NCBI GenBank assembly: GCA_949295905.1
Contig: CASFNA010000002.1
Span: 1-64,000, forward strand
Direction: 5' to 3'
DNA from: an uncultured Prevotellaceae bacterium
GTDB lineage: Bacteria > Bacteroidota > Bacteroidia > Bacteroidales > Bacteroidaceae
DNA: 64,000 nt
Shown piece by piece: positions 54,655-63,960 of the stretch (the stretch's first letter is position 1; each line of letters begins with the position of its first letter). Under the pieces are notes generated by a model. That model ran no database searches. It saw nothing but the letters and a program-made list of their open reading frames with translations, and had not been told where the DNA came from. A program made the position numbers and the translations under genes.

Positions 54655-55725
54655 CTATCCCTTCAACGGGTTCCAGCCTTGTGCTTTCAGTTCGAACTCG
54701 TTGTTGTCGCGTGTCACGAGCATAAGTCCCAGTTCGGGCTTGGTGATGTGTCCGATTAGCCTGACACCCTCAAGCTGCTCAATCTTCTCGTGGTCGCCTA
54801 TGGGCACGGTGAATAGCAGCTCGTAGTCTTCGCCCCCGTTGAGGGCGCAGGTGGTGACGTTCATGTTCATTTCCTCAGCCATTACCGCCGTCTGGTAGTC
54901 GATGGGGATGTTCTTCTCGTAGATGCGGCATCCGCATCCGCTCTGCTTGCAGATGTGCATCAGTTCGCTGCTTAGGCCGTCGCTGATGTCCATCATGGCC
55001 GTAGGGCGTATGTTCAGCTCGCGCAGGCGGCGTATGATGTCGCCCCGGGCTTCGGGCTGGAGCTGGCGTTGCAGCAGGTATTCTTTGCCGGCAAAGTCAG
55101 GCTGGAAGTGGGCGAGCTGCTCCAGCGCGCGCTTGTCGTTCTTCTTGCGCGCTTCGTCTACCTGTTGGTAGTACACGCTCTTTTCGCGTTCGAGCAGCTG
55201 TAAGCCCATATATGCCGCTCCGAGGTCGCCTGAAACACAGACGAGGTCGGTGTCCCCGGCGCCGTTGCGGTACACTATTTCGTCTTTCGGGCATTCGCCT
55301 ATGCAGGTTATGCTGATGGCCATGCCCGTGTATGACGACGTGGTGTCACCTCCCACAATGTCAACACCCCACTTGTCGCAGGCCATGCGCAGGCCGCTGT
55401 AAAACTTCTCCATGTCCTCGACGGTGAAGCGTTTGCTTAGTGCGATGCTCACGGTCAGCTGGCGCGGAGTGCCGTTCATTGCGAATATGTCGCTGATGTT
55501 CACCATGGCAGCCTTGTAGCCCAAGTGCTCAAGGTCTATGTATGTAAGGTCGAAGTGTACGCCCTCCATGAGCATGTCTGTGGTTACGAGCACTTCGGTG
55601 TCGGGGTAGTGGAGCACGGCGCAGTCGTCGCCTACGCCGTACAGGGTGGCTTCGTTCTTAGGCTTAAGCCCGTCGGTAAGGTGGTGGATTAGTCCGAACT
55701 CTCCAAGTTTTGCTATGTCGGTCAT
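54655..55725 (-). CDS. thiL: Thiamine-monophosphate kinase
   Basis: 356 residues. It phosphorylates thiamine monophosphate to thiamine pyrophosphate with ATP, last step of the pathway. AIRS-like fold: GEFGLIHHL start, GVGDDCAVL (Mg/ATP site, about 31), VTTDMLMEGVHFDL (about 49), KAAMVNISDIFAMNG (about 70), IVGGDTTSS (about 122), CVSGDLGAAYMGLQLL (about 163), MDISDGLSSEL (about 245) and NGGEDYELLFTV (about 296). Slightly longer than E. coli ThiL owing to an insertion at about 180-220. Last gene of the four-gene operon, 122 bases after punA with an inverted repeat between. Confidence 0.95.
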   Translation of the reverse strand: MTDIAKLGEFGLIHHLTDGLKPKNEATLYGVGDDCAVLHYPDTEVLVTTDMLMEGVHFDLTYIDLEHLGYKAAMVNISDIFAMNGTPRQLTVSIALSKRFTVEDMEKFYSGLRMACDKWGVDIVGGDTTSSYTGMAISITCIGECPKDEIVYRNGAGDTDLVCVSGDLGAAYMGLQLLEREKSVYYQQVDEARKKNDKRALEQLAHFQPDFAGKEYLLQRQLQPEARGDIIRRLRELNIRPTAMMDISDGLSSELMHICKQSGCGCRIYEKNIPIDYQTAVMAEEMNMNVTTCALNGGEDYELLFTVPIGDHEKIEQLEGVRLIGHITKPELGLMLVTRDNNEFELKAQGWNPLKG

Positions 55726-55749
55726 TTTATTTTGTCGTTAGGTTGATGT

Positions 55750-55853
55750 AGTAAAATTAGTAAGGAGAGAAGGAGTAAGTAGATATGCCGTGGTACACAA
55801 CGCATTTCTACTTACTCCTTTACTACTTTTCTCCTTACTCCTTTATTTTATTG
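55750..55853. repeat. Word-type inverted repeat between punA and thiL
   Basis: GGAGTAAGTAGATATGC (about 55,771-55,787) is inverted as GCATTTCTACTTACTCC (about 55,803-55,819), with further AGTAAGGAGA words outside. It reaches into the last codons of punA. Confidence 0.7.
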
Positions 55854-56660
55854 TGCCCTTCTAATCATTTCCCTCATAATCTCGGTCATCAGGGGTTGTG
55901 CCTTGTTGGCTGCTATCTGCACTTCCTCGTGGCTTACTTCAACGGGCTGGTCTTCAAGTCCGAGGTCGGTTATTATGCTTATTCCGAATGTCTTTATGCC
56001 GCAATGGTGGGCCACGATGACTTCAGGCACGGTGCTCATTCCCACGGCGTCGCCGCCAAGGCGGTGGTACATCTTGTATTCGGCTGGTGTCTCAAACGTA
56101 GGACCTTGCACTCCGACGTACACTCCGTGCACCACGCGTATGCCTTTCTCTTTGGCTATGGCGTCGGCCTGGGCTATTAGCTTGTGGTCGTATGCCTCGT
56201 GCATGTCGGGGAAACGCGGCCCGGTAGGCAGGTTCTTTCCGCGCAAAGGATGCTCCGGGAAGAGGTTGATGTGGTCGGTGATAATCATCAGGTCGCCTAT
56301 TTTAAAGTCGGGGTTCATTCCTCCAGAGGCGTTGCTTACGAAGAGGGTCTTAATGCCCAGTTCGTACATTATGCGTATGGGGAATGTCACTTGCTTCATC
56401 TTGTAGCCCTCGTAGTAATGGAAGCGGCCTTCCATCGCCATGATGTCTACGCCGCCAAGCTTGCCGAATATAAGTTTGCCGGCGTGTCCCTCTACCGTTG
56501 AAACGGGAAAGTTGGGTATGTCTTCGTAAGGAAATTCGTAACTGTCAGTTATTTCTGAAGCTAATTGTCCCAGTCCGGTGCCGAGTATTATCGCCGTTTT
56601 TGGACTTGTTGTCATCCTTTGTTTTAGCCAGGATGCTGTTTTTTGAATTTTTTTGTACAT
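55848..56660 (-). CDS. punA: Purine nucleoside phosphorylase (inosine/guanosine type)
   Basis: 270 residues. It splits inosine or guanosine with phosphate into base and ribose-1-phosphate. Trimeric PNP-family marks: PKTAIILGTGLGQLAS (phosphate site, about 20), STVEGHAGKLIFGKLGG (about 54), FHYYEGYKMKQVTFP (about 81), FVSNASGGMNPDF (about 111), GVYVGVQGPTFETPAEY (about 187) and GGDAVGMSTVPEVIVAHHCG (about 209). The start at 56660 gives the usual N-terminal helix (MYKKIQKTASWLKQ), which puts 116 bases in overlap with lpxK in another frame. An internal Met at 56615 would shorten the overlap but lose that helix. Confidence 0.93.
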   Translation of the reverse strand: MYKKIQKTASWLKQRMTTSPKTAIILGTGLGQLASEITDSYEFPYEDIPNFPVSTVEGHAGKLIFGKLGGVDIMAMEGRFHYYEGYKMKQVTFPIRIMYELGIKTLFVSNASGGMNPDFKIGDLMIITDHINLFPEHPLRGKNLPTGPRFPDMHEAYDHKLIAQADAIAKEKGIRVVHGVYVGVQGPTFETPAEYKMYHRLGGDAVGMSTVPEVIVAHHCGIKTFGISIITDLGLEDQPVEVSHEEVQIAANKAQPLMTEIMREMIRRAQ

Positions 56661-57717
56661 AGCCGATGATTTTATTGTTGAATTCTTCTTCCTGTCCGAG
56701 CATGAACTTTATCCTGACTGGCAGCATGTATATATGTTGCCGCACTTCGTCAGACAGTCCTTCCATGCCGGCCAGTCGTGCGTTGTCTTTTTCCGTAGTG
56801 ATGATTATTTTGGGAGAAGGCATTTGGCTGAACGTAGTGTTTATCAGTTCGATGTCTTTGCTTTTGAACTGGTGGTGGTCGGGAAAAGTCAGCGGTGTGA
56901 TGTTTGCCGAATGTTCTTCCATGTCGTATGTCATCTGTTTGGGCGATGCGATGCCGGTCAGCAGCAGTATGTTTACGTCCCTGCCGATGTTGTTCAAAGG
57001 CAGTTCCTTGCCACCGAACATCGGGCGGAGGTTGTCATATTCAAGCGTGGTGAAGAACAGTTGCTGGTATGGGTACAGTTCCATAGCCTTTATGATTACG
57101 CGGAACTCCATAGGCTTCAAGTCTTTCGGGCATTTCGTTATGATGACGATGTCGGCCCGGGCCTTGCCGCTTTGCGGCTCCCTCAACCGTCCGGCAGGGA
57201 GCAGTTTGTCGTATATGATGAGCCTGTGGTAATCAACGAGCAGTATGTTTATTCCCGGTTTTACATAACGGTGCTGGAAGGCGTCGTCAAGAAGGATTAC
57301 GTCCGTGTCGTTACTTTCTTCCATGCTTGTCAGCATGTCGATGCCGTGGCATCGGTTCTTGTCCACGGCCACATGTATGTCTGGGAACTTTGTCTTCATC
57401 TGGAAAGGCTCGTCGCCGATGTCTTTCATCGCAGTGTCTGTTCCGGCAAGTACGAAGCCTTTGCTTTTACGCTTGTATCCGCGGCTGAGCACAGCCACCT
57501 TCACTTTGTCTTTGAGCAGGCGTATCAAGTATTCTACGTGTGGGGTCTTGCCTGAACCGCCAACGGTTATGTTGCCGACCGATATTACCGGGATGTCGAA
57601 ACTACGGCTTTTCAGTATGCCGAGTTCGAACATCTGGTTGCGCATTTTCACGCCGAGGCCGTACAACCAGCTAAGTGGCAGCATCCATTCGTTTATCTTG
57701 ATAAAGTCGCCTTCCAT
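56545..57717 (-). CDS. lpxK: Tetraacyldisaccharide 4'-kinase
   Basis: 390 residues from MEGDFIKINEWM; the codons before it fall in an intergenic repeat. It phosphorylates the 4' position of the lipid A disaccharide at the inner membrane. One N-terminal hydrophobic segment (PLSWLYGLGVKMRN), P-loop VGNITVGGSGKTPHVEYL (about 46), LSRGYKRKSKGF (about 78), DVILLDDAFQHRYVKPGINI (about 139), LPAGRLREP (about 171) and TEKDNARL near 310. The last ~30 residues run past the usual LpxK end and share DNA with the start of punA in another frame. It lies 105 bases after sppA. Confidence 0.95.
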   Translation of the reverse strand: MEGDFIKINEWMLPLSWLYGLGVKMRNQMFELGILKSRSFDIPVISVGNITVGGSGKTPHVEYLIRLLKDKVKVAVLSRGYKRKSKGFVLAGTDTAMKDIGDEPFQMKTKFPDIHVAVDKNRCHGIDMLTSMEESNDTDVILLDDAFQHRYVKPGINILLVDYHRLIIYDKLLPAGRLREPQSGKARADIVIITKCPKDLKPMEFRVIIKAMELYPYQQLFFTTLEYDNLRPMFGGKELPLNNIGRDVNILLLTGIASPKQMTYDMEEHSANITPLTFPDHHQFKSKDIELINTTFSQMPSPKIIITTEKDNARLAGMEGLSDEVRQHIYMLPVRIKFMLGQEEEFNNKIIGYVQKNSKNSILAKTKDDNKSKNGDNTRHRTGTISFRNN

Positions 57718-57728
57718 ATTTTGGGGTT

Positions 57729-57824
57729 TGAGTGAAAAAGTGAAGAGTGAAAAGTGAAAAATCCAATACCTTGCCAAAAGTGGCAGATGGATTTTTCACT
57801 TTTCATTTTTCGTTGTTCACTTTT
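57729..57824. repeat. Word-type inverted repeat between sppA and lpxK
   Basis: TGAAAAGTGAAAAATCCA (ending 57765) is a perfect 18-bp inverse of TGGATTTTTCACTTTTCA (from 57788), with looser AGTGAA/TTCACT words outside. It fills the whole gap inside the operon. Confidence 0.75.
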
Positions 57825-59595
57825 ATTTAATGTTCATCATGAACGGTACACGGGCCTGTATCGCCGACTGGTTGTTCATGTCCTTGAGCAGCATGAACGG
57901 CTCGTAGTATTCGCCGAGGCTTTGGCGCATCTGTGCCTTTATGTAGCTGCCGCCGGATGTTTGGTTGAGCAGCTGGTCAATCCAGTCAACCTTGCCCGGG
58001 TATGCCGATGTGTGGTATTCCTTGAGCTTTGCCAGTTGCGCCGCCTTGGCAATGGCCTTGTCGAGTCCGCCAAGCTCGTCGACAAGCTTGATTTTCAGCG
58101 CATCCTGTCCGAGCCATACGCGTCCTTGGGCGATTTTCTCGACATTCTCAACCTTCATCTTGCGTCCTTGCGCCACGCGCTGGCGGAACAGGTTGTAGCC
58201 GCGGTCTATATATTTATTAAGGTAGTTCATCTCTTCTTCGTTGAACGGACGGGCCGGTGTTCCGAAGGCGCTGTGCTTGTTGGTCTTCACCTCGTCGAAC
58301 TTAACTCCGAGCTTCTGCGTAAGCAGTTCGCTCATGTCGGGGAACATTCCGAATATGCCGATGCTTCCCGTAAGTGTCGTAGGCTCGGCCACAATCCAGT
58401 TTGCGCCGCTGCTGATGTAGTATCCTCCAGATGCGGCCATGCCTCCCATGGACACTACTACGGGCTTTTTCTTCTTAAGCATCTCCACATAATGCCAGAT
58501 TTGTTCTGACGCGTATGCGCTTCCTCCGCCGGAGTTGATGCGCAGCACGACGGCCTTCACGTCGTCGTCTTCCATCAAGTCTTCAAGGTCTTGGCATACT
58601 GTTTTGCCCACGATGCTGTGTCCGCTCGACATCATTCCGCCCGTTTCGCTATCAACAATGTCGCCGTATGCGTAGTAGACGGCTATTTCCTCGCCCTTGT
58701 CTTCCTTGCCTTTCACCACTTTCATGTCAGCAAGGCTTACCGTGTTGATGTCGTCGTCGGCTTCTTTCTTCAAAAGTTTGTTGATTTCAGCCTTTATTCC
58801 GTCTGTGTAGATAAGCTTGTCAACAAATTTGTATTTCACGAAATCCTTGGCGTCGCTAAGCGTAACGAAGCTGTCAGCGTAAGCGTTCAGCTGTGCTACG
58901 CTGATTTTGCGGCTTTCCGACACGCCTTTGCATACGTTCTGCCACAGGCCGTTTATGTAAGCGGTTACCTGTTCACGGTTGGCATCGCTCATTTTGTCGG
59001 CGGTAAACATTTCCGGAGCGCTCTTGTATGCGCCTACTTTCGCAAGCTGCATCTTCACTCCGAACTTCGCCATAAGGTCTTTAAGGAATATGGGCTGCGA
59101 CGCTATTCCGTGCCAGTCTACCTGGCCGCTCGGATTGAGGAAAACCTTGTCGGCTACAGAGGCCACGTAATATACGTTCTGGGCGTATACGTCTCCGTAT
59201 GCCACAATCCATTTGCCGCTCTTCTTGAAGTCGAGCAGCGCGTTGCGCATAGCCGTGAGCGAGGCGTAAGAGTCGGCCGACAGCATGCCTGCCTCGATGT
59301 ATATGCCCTTGATTTTATCGTTGTCTTTGGCTTTGCCAATGGCTGTGAGCACGTCGTCAAGGCCTATTGTGCCTACCGTGCTGCCGCTTATTTCGTCCAT
59401 GAATGTGCTTTCCGAACGTTCGTTGAGCACTCCGGACAGGTTTATTACCATGACGCTGTTGTCACTGACATCCTTGGCAGAGCTGCCCGAAGCTATCATG
59501 CCCACTATGCACATTGCGCCGATGATGCCCGTAATGAGCGTGAATACAATCAGTCCTACGACTGTGGCTGACATGTACTTGAAAAAGTCTTTCAT
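57823..59595 (-). CDS. sppA: Signal peptide peptidase SppA, 67K type
   Basis: 590 residues. A membrane-anchored serine protease that degrades leftover signal peptides. One N-terminal membrane helix (about 10-35, VVGLIVFTLITGIIGAMCIV), then two tandem ClpP-like domains as in the long E. coli form: the first with GIYIEAGMLSADSYASLTAMR and the catalytic-region Lys in SVADKVFLNPSG, the second with VVLRINSGGGSAYASEQIWH and the nucleophile Ser in SMGGMAASGGYYIS, then GSIGIFGMFP. First gene of the operon, with a TATCTTTG box at 59649-59656. Its presence ahead of lpxK is a recurring Bacteroidetes order as far as I recall. Confidence 0.95.
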   Translation of the reverse strand: MKDFFKYMSATVVGLIVFTLITGIIGAMCIVGMIASGSSAKDVSDNSVMVINLSGVLNERSESTFMDEISGSTVGTIGLDDVLTAIGKAKDNDKIKGIYIEAGMLSADSYASLTAMRNALLDFKKSGKWIVAYGDVYAQNVYYVASVADKVFLNPSGQVDWHGIASQPIFLKDLMAKFGVKMQLAKVGAYKSAPEMFTADKMSDANREQVTAYINGLWQNVCKGVSESRKISVAQLNAYADSFVTLSDAKDFVKYKFVDKLIYTDGIKAEINKLLKKEADDDINTVSLADMKVVKGKEDKGEEIAVYYAYGDIVDSETGGMMSSGHSIVGKTVCQDLEDLMEDDDVKAVVLRINSGGGSAYASEQIWHYVEMLKKKKPVVVSMGGMAASGGYYISSGANWIVAEPTTLTGSIGIFGMFPDMSELLTQKLGVKFDEVKTNKHSAFGTPARPFNEEEMNYLNKYIDRGYNLFRQRVAQGRKMKVENVEKIAQGRVWLGQDALKIKLVDELGGLDKAIAKAAQLAKLKEYHTSAYPGKVDWIDQLLNQTSGGSYIKAQMRQSLGEYYEPFMLLKDMNNQSAIQARVPFMMNIK

Positions 59596-59648
59596 ACGTT
59601 GTTATCGTTATTTTGTCGTGAATTTGTTGTCAAGATGCTAATCAGCCA

Positions 59649-59656
59649 CAAAGATA
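59649..59656 (-). promoter_or_regulatory. -7 box of sppA operon
   Basis: Minus-strand TATCTTTG; leader about 48 bases. Confidence 0.6.
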
Positions 59657-59718
59657 CTCAATTTATTTTATTTTGCTTGAAAAAACGGCCAAAGTTTTAA
59701 CATATCGTCAAATATTGC

Positions 59719-59726
59719 TATTTTCG
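59719..59726 (+). promoter_or_regulatory. Candidate -7 box of SDR gene
   Basis: TATTTTCG, one base off TAnnTTTG, ending 5 bases before the ATG at 59732; the transcript would be leaderless or nearly so. Confidence 0.4.
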
Positions 59727-59731
59727 CAGAC

Positions 59732-60460
59732 ATGAAACGTGCAATAGTAATAGGCGCATCCTCGGGCATAGGGCGCGAGGTGGCCAAACTGCTGCTTGCC
59801 GACGGTTGGCTGGTGGGCATAGCGGCAAGGCGTGAGGACAGGTTGGTGGAGATTAAGTCGGCGCATCCTGGCGCAGTGGAGGCCATGCGGATAGACGTTA
59901 CTGCGGCCGATGCGCCGGAGCGGCTGCTGGAGCTGGTCAAAAGGCTTGGCGGAGTAAATCTCTTTGTGTACTGTTCAGGCATAGGAAAGCAGAACCCGGA
60001 ACTTGCAGCCGACGTAGAGCTTGCAACGGTCTCTGTCAATGTAAAAGGTTTTACCACAATGGTAGGCACGATGTTCAACTACATGGCTTCAAATCTTGGC
60101 GGCGACATCGCCGTCATTTCCTCTATAGCTGGTACGAAGGGGCTTGGCGTGGCACCGTCATACAGCGCGGCCAAGGCGTTTCAGAACACATACATACAGG
60201 CTCTTGAACAGCTGTCGAACATGCGCCGCCTGCACATAAGGTTTACCGACATACGCCCAGGATTCGTCGATACCGAGCTGCTTTCGGACAGCGGCCGCTA
60301 CCCTATGCTTATGGACAAAGAGGCGGTGGCGCGTGAGATGCTGCGTGCGGTTTACGCCCACCGCCATGTGCACGTCATCGACTGGCGTTACCGCCTGCTC
60401 GTTTTTGCGTGGCGGCTGATGCCGCGCTGGCTGTGGCGCAGGCTCAATATAAGGAATTGA
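59732..60460 (+). CDS. Short-chain dehydrogenase/reductase
   Basis: 242 residues. NAD(P)-dependent oxidoreductase of the classical SDR type: cofactor motif VIGASSGIGREVAKLL (about 6-21), the YCSGIG segment near 87 in place of NNAG, AVISSIAGTKG with catalytic Ser (about 130-140), and YSAAKAF with catalytic Tyr and Lys (about 144-150). A PG motif follows (IRPGFVDTELL). The C-terminus is basic and hydrophobic (YRLLVFAWRLMPRWLWRRL) and may touch the membrane. Substrate unknown. It converges on the RHS-like gene with 11 bases between stop codons. Confidence 0.9.
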   Translation: MKRAIVIGASSGIGREVAKLLLADGWLVGIAARREDRLVEIKSAHPGAVEAMRIDVTAADAPERLLELVKRLGGVNLFVYCSGIGKQNPELAADVELATVSVNVKGFTTMVGTMFNYMASNLGGDIAVISSIAGTKGLGVAPSYSAAKAFQNTYIQALEQLSNMRRLHIRFTDIRPGFVDTELLSDSGRYPMLMDKEAVAREMLRAVYAHRHVHVIDWRYRLLVFAWRLMPRWLWRRLNIRN

Positions 60461-60471
60461 TGGTGCTTTGC

Positions 60472-63400
60472 TTATCTTCCGCCATAATTGTAATGATACT
60501 TTTTCAGGATATGTTTATTCCCGTCTTTCTTGAAGTATTGTTCGGCAAGCCGTCCCGATGTGTCATATTCGTAATAGGTGGTGAATCCGCGATGGTCGGT
60601 GATTGATATAATTCCTACAAGAGGTTTATATGTGATGGTTGTAACGTCGGCATCTGGTAAATCCTTGCGAAGTCGGTCAAGTGCAGCCAAATCTGCTTCT
60701 TGCAACTGGTTGTCGTTTTCAATGCTGTTAATCATCGTGTCTCCCAATAAGGTTTCTATTTGTTGATAATTGCAGTTCTTAATGACAGTTATCGGGTACA
60801 TTCCATTGTATCCCCATAAGATTACATAATGTTCTTCATTGGTTGTGACAACTCTTGGGTTGCCATAGGTTGAAAATGTGCTGTATGTGGTTTGTTCATT
60901 GTAATAATCAGAAAATCCTGTAGCGGACATCAACATTTTGTTTTCTGTTTTGCTTTCAGATGAAGGCAGAAGTATATCATTGTGCTTGACATATTCGGTT
61001 TTTGTTGCGCTAATAATTTGTGAATTTTGTTTTAATATTGTTTCAATAGGGATGCCGACCATGTATGATGTTTTCATATCTTCGTAAGGACTTCCTGTTT
61101 TGTCGCTTGCGTAAATCATTTTTCTTTTGTAAAGTTTGTTGTCAGACATGAAGCTTTCCTCCATTGGTTGGAAGTTCTGATTATATGTATATGATGTTTC
61201 TTTAGTAAAATCTCCATTTGTTTCGTATGTCGTTTCTGATTTTTTCGAAAGGCAGGGCCATGTTATGTCGTATCTGTAAAAATGGTAGGATGTTTCGTTT
61301 GTCCTGTATACAAAGCCATAAACCGTGTATACTGCCAGTGTCGTATAGTCATATTCGGTCTTTTTTAATGGTTGCGTTCCTTTACTGGCCGTTTCACTTA
61401 TTGGCAACCCGTTGTAGAAATTCGGTGATGCCGGTATGAATGGATAGTCATGATTGTATTCTTCAGGCTGATTGTGGTATTTATAGGTGATTCGTGTCCC
61501 GTCGCTGCGGCGTTCAGTCACGCAGTCATATCCGTAAATGTATCCGTCTTTCAGTGTGTTCATCGGGCAGGTTGGTTCGGAACATTGTACAAGGTATTCA
61601 TGATGGTATTGGTTGCCTTCATCTTGATAAAAATTTTCGTCGTACCGATAACTTGTGTTTGGTGCAACGAGGAGCTTTCCGCCTTCGTATGTGAATGTCC
61701 TGTTGTCAGTACCGCGTATTTCTTTTATACGCAGTCCGCCGAGGCTTACAGTCTCTCCTTCTTCCAATACAGTTGCTTTATAATTGAAGTATACACCAAT
61801 GTAAAGGTCGTTTACCGGGGCGTATGCCTCGAAGCTATATGTGCCTTTTGGCAAGGTGCATATATATGCAGGGTAGTTGTATTCGCTTTTTGTCTTTAAT
61901 TCGCTTGGCACGATGAGTGAATACCAATAATTATCGTCTTTTTCGCCGTTGTTCTTTATTCGGTATATGCGGAATATGGGATAGGCTTCATTGTTGTAAA
62001 GATATTCCTTGTCGGCCTTTCCGGTAGTGTTCTCCAGGTGTGCCCATATTTCAAAATTTGTTGATTCTTCAATTGTGATGGTTGTTGTACGTGTTTCAGG
62101 GAAATTCTCTTCTTCGTATGCGTCCGACTCGTACCTCTTGAATACTCCTAAGCTGGCCGAAATGTCTTTTGTGACGGGTGTTGGAGCTGTCGTACTTGTA
62201 AGAGTTTCAAATATGAAGCTTTCTTTTTCGCCTGTGGGGTATGTCAGGGTCTCAAGTGTACCTGTACGCATAAAGCTAAGGTTGCCGGTCTTGTCTGCGC
62301 CGAAGAAAATCTGCCCGTTGTATGATGCTGAACAATAATACTCCGAGCCTTGGCTCTTTCCGTTACTGTAGCCCCAATAGTCGGTGTTTTTTGAGTTCTT
62401 GGCCGGCAGGGAATGGTCGTCGTAATAAGTCATGCTGTATTTTATGCTGGTGTCTAAGCAGTCTGTCAGTATGTTGAGCATCAGCCGCTTGAATACATGG
62501 GCGTAGTTGTCTGTACGCGTTCCGTTCATGTATGTGTATGAAAAAGCGTATTGCTTCACTACGTCGCCAAGATTGTTCTTTACTGTGATTCTGTCGAGCT
62601 TTTGCGGCGTGTATCCGCTTTCCCAAGTTTTCAGGTCTTCGCGTGGCGAGGCGTCAAAAGTTACAGAGCCTCCGTTCCATGTGATGTTAGTCAGGCGGTA
62701 ACCTTCCACAACGGTTTTATTGCATGAGTATTTTGTCCCGGAAGTCGTTCCGCCTGACCCCCATCCGTCAATGTAGTTGTACTTTACCGCCGCTTCTTGG
62801 GTTGGCAGTTGGTACGACTCTTTGGCGTATGTGAAGTTTATCGATTGCCCTCGTGCCGTCAAGATTTGCGTCAGCAGCCATGACGATGTGTATTTCATCG
62901 GCGCTTCATACCTTGACTTTACCGTGTTTTCCGTCTCGTCGAATACTGTTGCGCCAAGTTTGTTTTGGTTCAAATCGCCTCCGCGTGAGTACGACCATGT
63001 TATTTCTTTTTTCTCGAAATAAAAGCGGTTGCCGTACACGTCGGTTATTATGAATGTGTATGAGCCATGCTCTCCTGTTTTGCTTCCTGATAATTCTATT
63101 TTAACATTTGACGCGCCTATGCGTGAAAGCAGCACAGGGCCGCGCGACTTGTCTATCATGAATTTGCCGCTTACGCCTGGTATGCTGTAAAAGAAGATGT
63201 CAGGTTCGGAGTCTTTTTGCAGTTTCGTGTCGCCGTATAGTTGTGCATTGAAATAATCATTGCTTAACGGTTCTTTGGCTTCAGGTGCGTCGTAATACCC
63301 TTGCTTTATCATGCCTTCGTATGAATCTGCGTATTCGTGGAAGTCGTCGCTGCACTTCACCGTGCGTGCCACCATGCCTCCGCAGCTCAAGTTCCATCCC

Positions 63401-63771
63401 AATCCCACCCATGTAGCTTCTTGCGCTACGCGTATGCCAGAGGCATGGTAGGTCAGCGTGATTGGTATTTTCACCCCTTGTGCGTCAATTTCATACAGTG
63501 GAATGCTTATTTCAGGCGTGCCGGTATAATAAGACACGGGGCAGTCAACATATTGCACTAATCCGGCGGCATTTGGTGCTTTGGGCACGTATGCCGCCAT
63601 GCCGTCGCCCGCAGTGCCGTAAAAGCCGTTGTCGGCAGACATTGCAGTTCTGTTTTTTCCGGCAACCGTGTCTTTTGTTGCCGATATGGTGTCGGTAACG
63701 GTTGCTGCCGCTATGTCAGTAAGTAGTAAGTTTGCCGAAACAAAAGCCAAAATACATTTCTGTATGTCCAT
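60472..63771 (-). CDS. RHS/YD-repeat-like secreted protein without C-terminal core
   Basis: 1,099 residues, signal peptide to about residue 23 (DIAAATV). The N-terminal segment (YVDCPVSYYTGTPEISIPLY, ITLTYHASGIRVAQEATWVG, LGWNLSCGGMVARTV) is the start typical of Bacteroidetes RHS-family proteins. The middle is beta-rich. The end has single YD-type repeats (ISITDHRGFTTYYEYDTSGR, LAEQYFKKDGNKHILKKY) and stops after YHYNYGGR. There is no RHS-associated core and no toxin domain or immunity gene. It may be a surface or cell-wall-associated protein or the shell half of a reduced RHS system. Base composition is similar to its neighbours, though somewhat richer in A+T. Confidence 0.8.
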   Translation of the reverse strand: MDIQKCILAFVSANLLLTDIAAATVTDTISATKDTVAGKNRTAMSADNGFYGTAGDGMAAYVPKAPNAAGLVQYVDCPVSYYTGTPEISIPLYEIDAQGVKIPITLTYHASGIRVAQEATWVGLGWNLSCGGMVARTVKCSDDFHEYADSYEGMIKQGYYDAPEAKEPLSNDYFNAQLYGDTKLQKDSEPDIFFYSIPGVSGKFMIDKSRGPVLLSRIGASNVKIELSGSKTGEHGSYTFIITDVYGNRFYFEKKEITWSYSRGGDLNQNKLGATVFDETENTVKSRYEAPMKYTSSWLLTQILTARGQSINFTYAKESYQLPTQEAAVKYNYIDGWGSGGTTSGTKYSCNKTVVEGYRLTNITWNGGSVTFDASPREDLKTWESGYTPQKLDRITVKNNLGDVVKQYAFSYTYMNGTRTDNYAHVFKRLMLNILTDCLDTSIKYSMTYYDDHSLPAKNSKNTDYWGYSNGKSQGSEYYCSASYNGQIFFGADKTGNLSFMRTGTLETLTYPTGEKESFIFETLTSTTAPTPVTKDISASLGVFKRYESDAYEEENFPETRTTTITIEESTNFEIWAHLENTTGKADKEYLYNNEAYPIFRIYRIKNNGEKDDNYWYSLIVPSELKTKSEYNYPAYICTLPKGTYSFEAYAPVNDLYIGVYFNYKATVLEEGETVSLGGLRIKEIRGTDNRTFTYEGGKLLVAPNTSYRYDENFYQDEGNQYHHEYLVQCSEPTCPMNTLKDGYIYGYDCVTERRSDGTRITYKYHNQPEEYNHDYPFIPASPNFYNGLPISETASKGTQPLKKTEYDYTTLAVYTVYGFVYRTNETSYHFYRYDITWPCLSKKSETTYETNGDFTKETSYTYNQNFQPMEESFMSDNKLYKRKMIYASDKTGSPYEDMKTSYMVGIPIETILKQNSQIISATKTEYVKHNDILLPSSESKTENKMLMSATGFSDYYNEQTTYSTFSTYGNPRVVTTNEEHYVILWGYNGMYPITVIKNCNYQQIETLLGDTMINSIENDNQLQEADLAALDRLRKDLPDADVTTITYKPLVGIISITDHRGFTTYYEYDTSGRLAEQYFKKDGNKHILKKYHYNYGGR

Positions 63772-63819
63772 GTCTTCACTGTTTTATTTTTTGCATATTG
63801 TTTTTTTCAAAAATCATCC

Positions 63820-63960
63820 TTCATCTTTCAGTTTTGCCGGTAATGCGCTGTATTTCAACGTGTTTGACGCTGAAAGATGCCTGACACATCCTTCACCAAT
63901 CTTTCATTCTGTAACTTCCAGACATTCAATGACTTGCGTCCGAAAATGAAAGATAAAAGA
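63820..63960. repeat. Word repeat upstream of RHS-like gene (CTTTCA family)
   Basis: CATCTTTCAG near 63,822 is inverted as CTGAAAGATG near 63,870; AATCTTTCATT and AATGAAAGAT follow as a second pair near 63,900-63,953. The same word builds the hairpin after gltD. The remaining bases to 64,000 show nothing recognisable. Confidence 0.6.

Noticed and set aside
60472-63771. RHS-like gene as a polymorphic toxin
   Set aside because: No RHS core motif, no C-terminal toxin domain and no immunity gene beside it.
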